The translations under genes and the position numbers were made by a program. The notes beneath the pieces are model-generated. The model was not told where the DNA came from, did no database searches, and worked only from the letters and a program-made list of their open reading frames with translations. Positions 6,149 through 7,255 of a stretch of 7,255 nucleotides of DNA are shown here, piece by piece; the first letter of the stretch is position 1; each line of letters opens with the position of its first letter. The stretch spans positions 1 through 7,255 of the forward strand of contig JALRBF010000339.1 in assembly GCA_023262365.1 (NCBI GenBank), written 5' to 3'. This DNA comes from Burkholderiaceae bacterium. Lineage in GTDB: Bacteria > Pseudomonadota > Gammaproteobacteria > Burkholderiales > Burkholderiaceae_C.

Positions 6149-6163
6149 CAGCATATTATGCTG
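6149..6163. promoter_or_regulatory. Lrp-type operator (15-bp palindrome matching the Lrp consensus)
   Basis: CAGCATATTATGCTG is a perfect inverted repeat (7-bp arms, one central base) and agrees with all 15 positions of the E. coli Lrp consensus YAGHAWATTWTDCTR. Flanking AGGC-CTTAA on the left and TTAA-AAGCCT on the right extend the symmetry over about 6137-6173. The site lies between the divergent Lrp-type regulator gene and the E1 gene, 20 bp from the regulator start and 90 bp from the E1 start. Confidence 0.8.
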
Positions 6164-6181
6164 TTAAAAGCCTGTTAACAA
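6153..6181 (-). promoter_or_regulatory. Candidate sigma-70 promoter of the Lrp-type regulator gene
   Basis: On the minus strand TTGTTA (6181-6176) and TAATAT (6158-6153) are 17 bp apart, each with four of six consensus bases. The -10 lies inside the Lrp-type palindrome, so a bound regulator would block its own promoter. This is a prediction from sequence only. Confidence 0.4.
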
Positions 6182-6196
6182 GCCATTTTAGCAGCA
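6159..6196. repeat. Imperfect inverted repeat around TGTTAACA, possible second regulator site
   Basis: TGCTGTTAAAA (6159-6169) and the complement of TTTTAGCAGCA (6186-6196) match at 10 of 11 positions. Between them lies the 8-bp palindrome TGTTAACA (6173-6180). CTGTTAA also occurs as a direct repeat at 6161 and 6172, exactly 11 bp apart. The centre is about 20 bp, or two helical turns, from that of the Lrp-type box, which suits cooperative binding by an Lrp oligomer. Confidence 0.4.
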
Positions 6197-6253
6197 CATG
6201 CCCCCTACTGGCCGATACAGTACCGATGTTTGCCACTTCACGCCGCACGCGCC

Positions 6254-7243
6254 ATGTTGGACCCACGCACCCTCAACGAAGACGAATTGCTCGAGTGGCG
6301 CGAGGCCTTTTTGGCTTTGCTGCAGCGCCAAGGCAACGCTGGGGCGCGGCACGTGCTGGACGAACTCACCCACCTGGCCGGGCTGCACCGCAGCGGCTGG
6401 CAACCCTCGCTAAACACGCCCTACGCCAACACTATCGACGCGGGCGACCAACCCGCCTTTGCCGGTGACTTGGCGATTGAGGAGCGACTGGCCTCCATCA
6501 TGCGCTGGAACGCGCTGGCCATGGTGGTGCGCGCCAACAAGTCCCACGGCGAGCTCGGCGGCCACATTGCCAGCTATGCCAGCGTGGCCGACCTGTTTGA
6601 AGTGGGCTTTAACCACTTCTTTCACGCGCGCACCGCCGAGCACGGCGGCGACTTGGTGTTTTTTCAGCCCCACAGTGCCCCGGGCGTGTACGCCCGCGCG
6701 TTTTTAGAAGGCCGCCTCACGGCGCAAGACCTCGCGCACTACCGCCAAGAACTCAGCGCCAGCGACCACGGCGCCCAAGGCTTGTGCAGCTACCCGCATC
6801 CATGGCTGATGCCCGATTTTTGGCAATTCCCCACCGGCTCCATGGGCATAGGCCCCATCAGCTCCATCTACCAAGCGCGCTTCATGCGCTACCTGGCGCA
6901 TCGCGGCTTGCTCGAGAGCACCGGGCGCACGGTATGGGGCATTTTTGGCGACGGCGAAATGGACGAGCCCGAGTCCATGAGCGCGCTGACGCTGGCCGCC
7001 CGTGAACGGCTAGACAACTTGGTTTGGGTGGTTAACTGCAACCTGCAACGACTGGACGGCCCGGTACGCGGCAACGGCCGCATCATTGACGAGCTCGAGC
7101 GCCTGTTTGCCGGGGCGGGTTGGCGGGTCATCAAACTCATTTGGGGCAGCGACTGGGACGGCCTGTTCGCGCGCGACCACAGCGGCGGAGGCATCCTGCA
7201 CGACGGTATGGTCGGGAGATTTTGTGGAGGCGGATTACGGTGA
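6254..7243 (+). CDS. Homodimeric-type 2-oxoacid (pyruvate) dehydrogenase E1, AceE/MdeB family; cut by window edge and apparently frameshifted
   Basis: This is the N-terminal third of a thiamine-diphosphate E1 that decarboxylates a 2-oxoacid and passes the acyl group to an E2 lipoyl domain. It follows E. coli AceE closely: RWNALAMVVRANK (84-96), LGGHIASYAS with H104 (101-110), FNHFFHAR (119-126), PGVYARAFLEGRLT (143-156), SYPHPWLMPDFWQFPTGSMGIGP from 179, and the ThDP/Mg site GDGEMDEPES (232-241) through NCNLQRLDGPV (261-271). About 320 residues are in frame, against close to 890 for the family. A stop follows at 7241-7243, but near 7214 the frame shifts: DGMV is followed, in the next frame, by GDFVEADYGELCP, which stays open to the edge. 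I chose ATG 6254 over a TTG eight codons upstream. No clear ribosome site is seen. The divergent Lrp-type gene suggests regulation by an amino or oxo acid. It could serve 2-oxobutyrate, as MdeB does, rather than pyruvate. Confidence 0.88.
   Translation: MLDPRTLNEDELLEWREAFLALLQRQGNAGARHVLDELTHLAGLHRSGWQPSLNTPYANTIDAGDQPAFAGDLAIEERLASIMRWNALAMVVRANKSHGELGGHIASYASVADLFEVGFNHFFHARTAEHGGDLVFFQPHSAPGVYARAFLEGRLTAQDLAHYRQELSASDHGAQGLCSYPHPWLMPDFWQFPTGSMGIGPISSIYQARFMRYLAHRGLLESTGRTVWGIFGDGEMDEPESMSALTLAARERLDNLVWVVNCNLQRLDGPVRGNGRIIDELERLFAGAGWRVIKLIWGSDWDGLFARDHSGGGILHDGMVGRFCGGGLR
7211..7218 (+). other. Apparent frameshift site in the E1 gene
   Basis: The sequence reads GTCGGGAGATTTT. If two bases were missing after GTCG (as in GTCGACGGAGATTTT), the protein would read M-V-D-G-D-F, matching the VDGDY of E. 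coli AceE at this place. As given, the frame instead meets TGA 9 codons later. This may be a real mutation or an error near a contig end. Confidence 0.55.
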
Positions 7244-7255
7244 ATTGTGCCCGCC

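Noticed and set aside
5607..6167. 186-codon plus-strand open frame over the regulator gene
   Set aside because: It is antisense to the complete Lrp/AsnC gene and has no recognisable domain.
6230..6253. TTG start eight codons before the chosen E1 start
   Set aside because: There is no ribosome site, and the AceE-like N-terminus (LDPRTLNEDELLEW) begins right after the ATG at 6254.

Overview
The window is a dense, GC-rich stretch of bacterial chromosome. It has short intergenic gaps, repeated 4-bp ATGA start/stop overlaps and clear Shine-Dalgarno sites on several genes. The gene content (a CoA-linked thiolase/DUF35 pair, a SMP-30 lactonase-type protein, two beta-hydroxyacid dehydrogenases, an Lrp/AsnC regulator and a homodimeric-type 2-oxoacid dehydrogenase E1) suggests a metabolically versatile proteobacterium. 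A betaproteobacterium of the Burkholderiales is my best guess, but that is inference. I see no rRNA, tRNA, insertion sequence, phage gene or CRISPR array.

Left part (positions 1 to about 4646, minus strand): six genes read in one direction, apparently one catabolic operon. In order of transcription they are a 3-hydroxyisobutyrate-dehydrogenase-family oxidoreductase, a SMP-30/gluconolactonase-family hydrolase, a carboxymuconolactone-decarboxylase-family protein, a thiolase/lipid-transfer-family protein, a DUF35 zinc-ribbon/OB-fold partner, and a zinc-dependent medium-chain dehydrogenase that runs off the left edge. Three of the five junctions are ATGA overlaps and the others are 6 and 31 bp. 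The thiolase-like protein appears to lack the nucleophilic cysteine and the GHP histidine. It carries a tyrosine pair that recalls Ltp2-type retro-aldolases, so the operon may cleave a C-C bond by an aldol rather than a thiolytic reaction.

Middle (about 4647 to 5694): a 124-bp divergent intergenic region with a perfect 17-bp palindrome separates the operon from a second, plus-strand paralogue of the same dehydrogenase family. The 3' end of that paralogue overlaps the convergent Lrp-type regulator gene by 40 bp, with a hairpin in the overlap.

Right part (5655 to 7255): a minus-strand Lrp/AsnC regulator gene is divergent from a plus-strand E1 gene of the AceE/MdeB type. The 125 bp between them holds a 15-bp palindrome that fits all 15 positions of the E. 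coli Lrp consensus, plus further dyads, which points to local Lrp-type control of both genes. The arrangement recalls mdeR-mdeB of Pseudomonas putida. The E1 gene is cut by the right edge, and its reading frame breaks at about position 7214 in a way that looks like a 2-bp loss.
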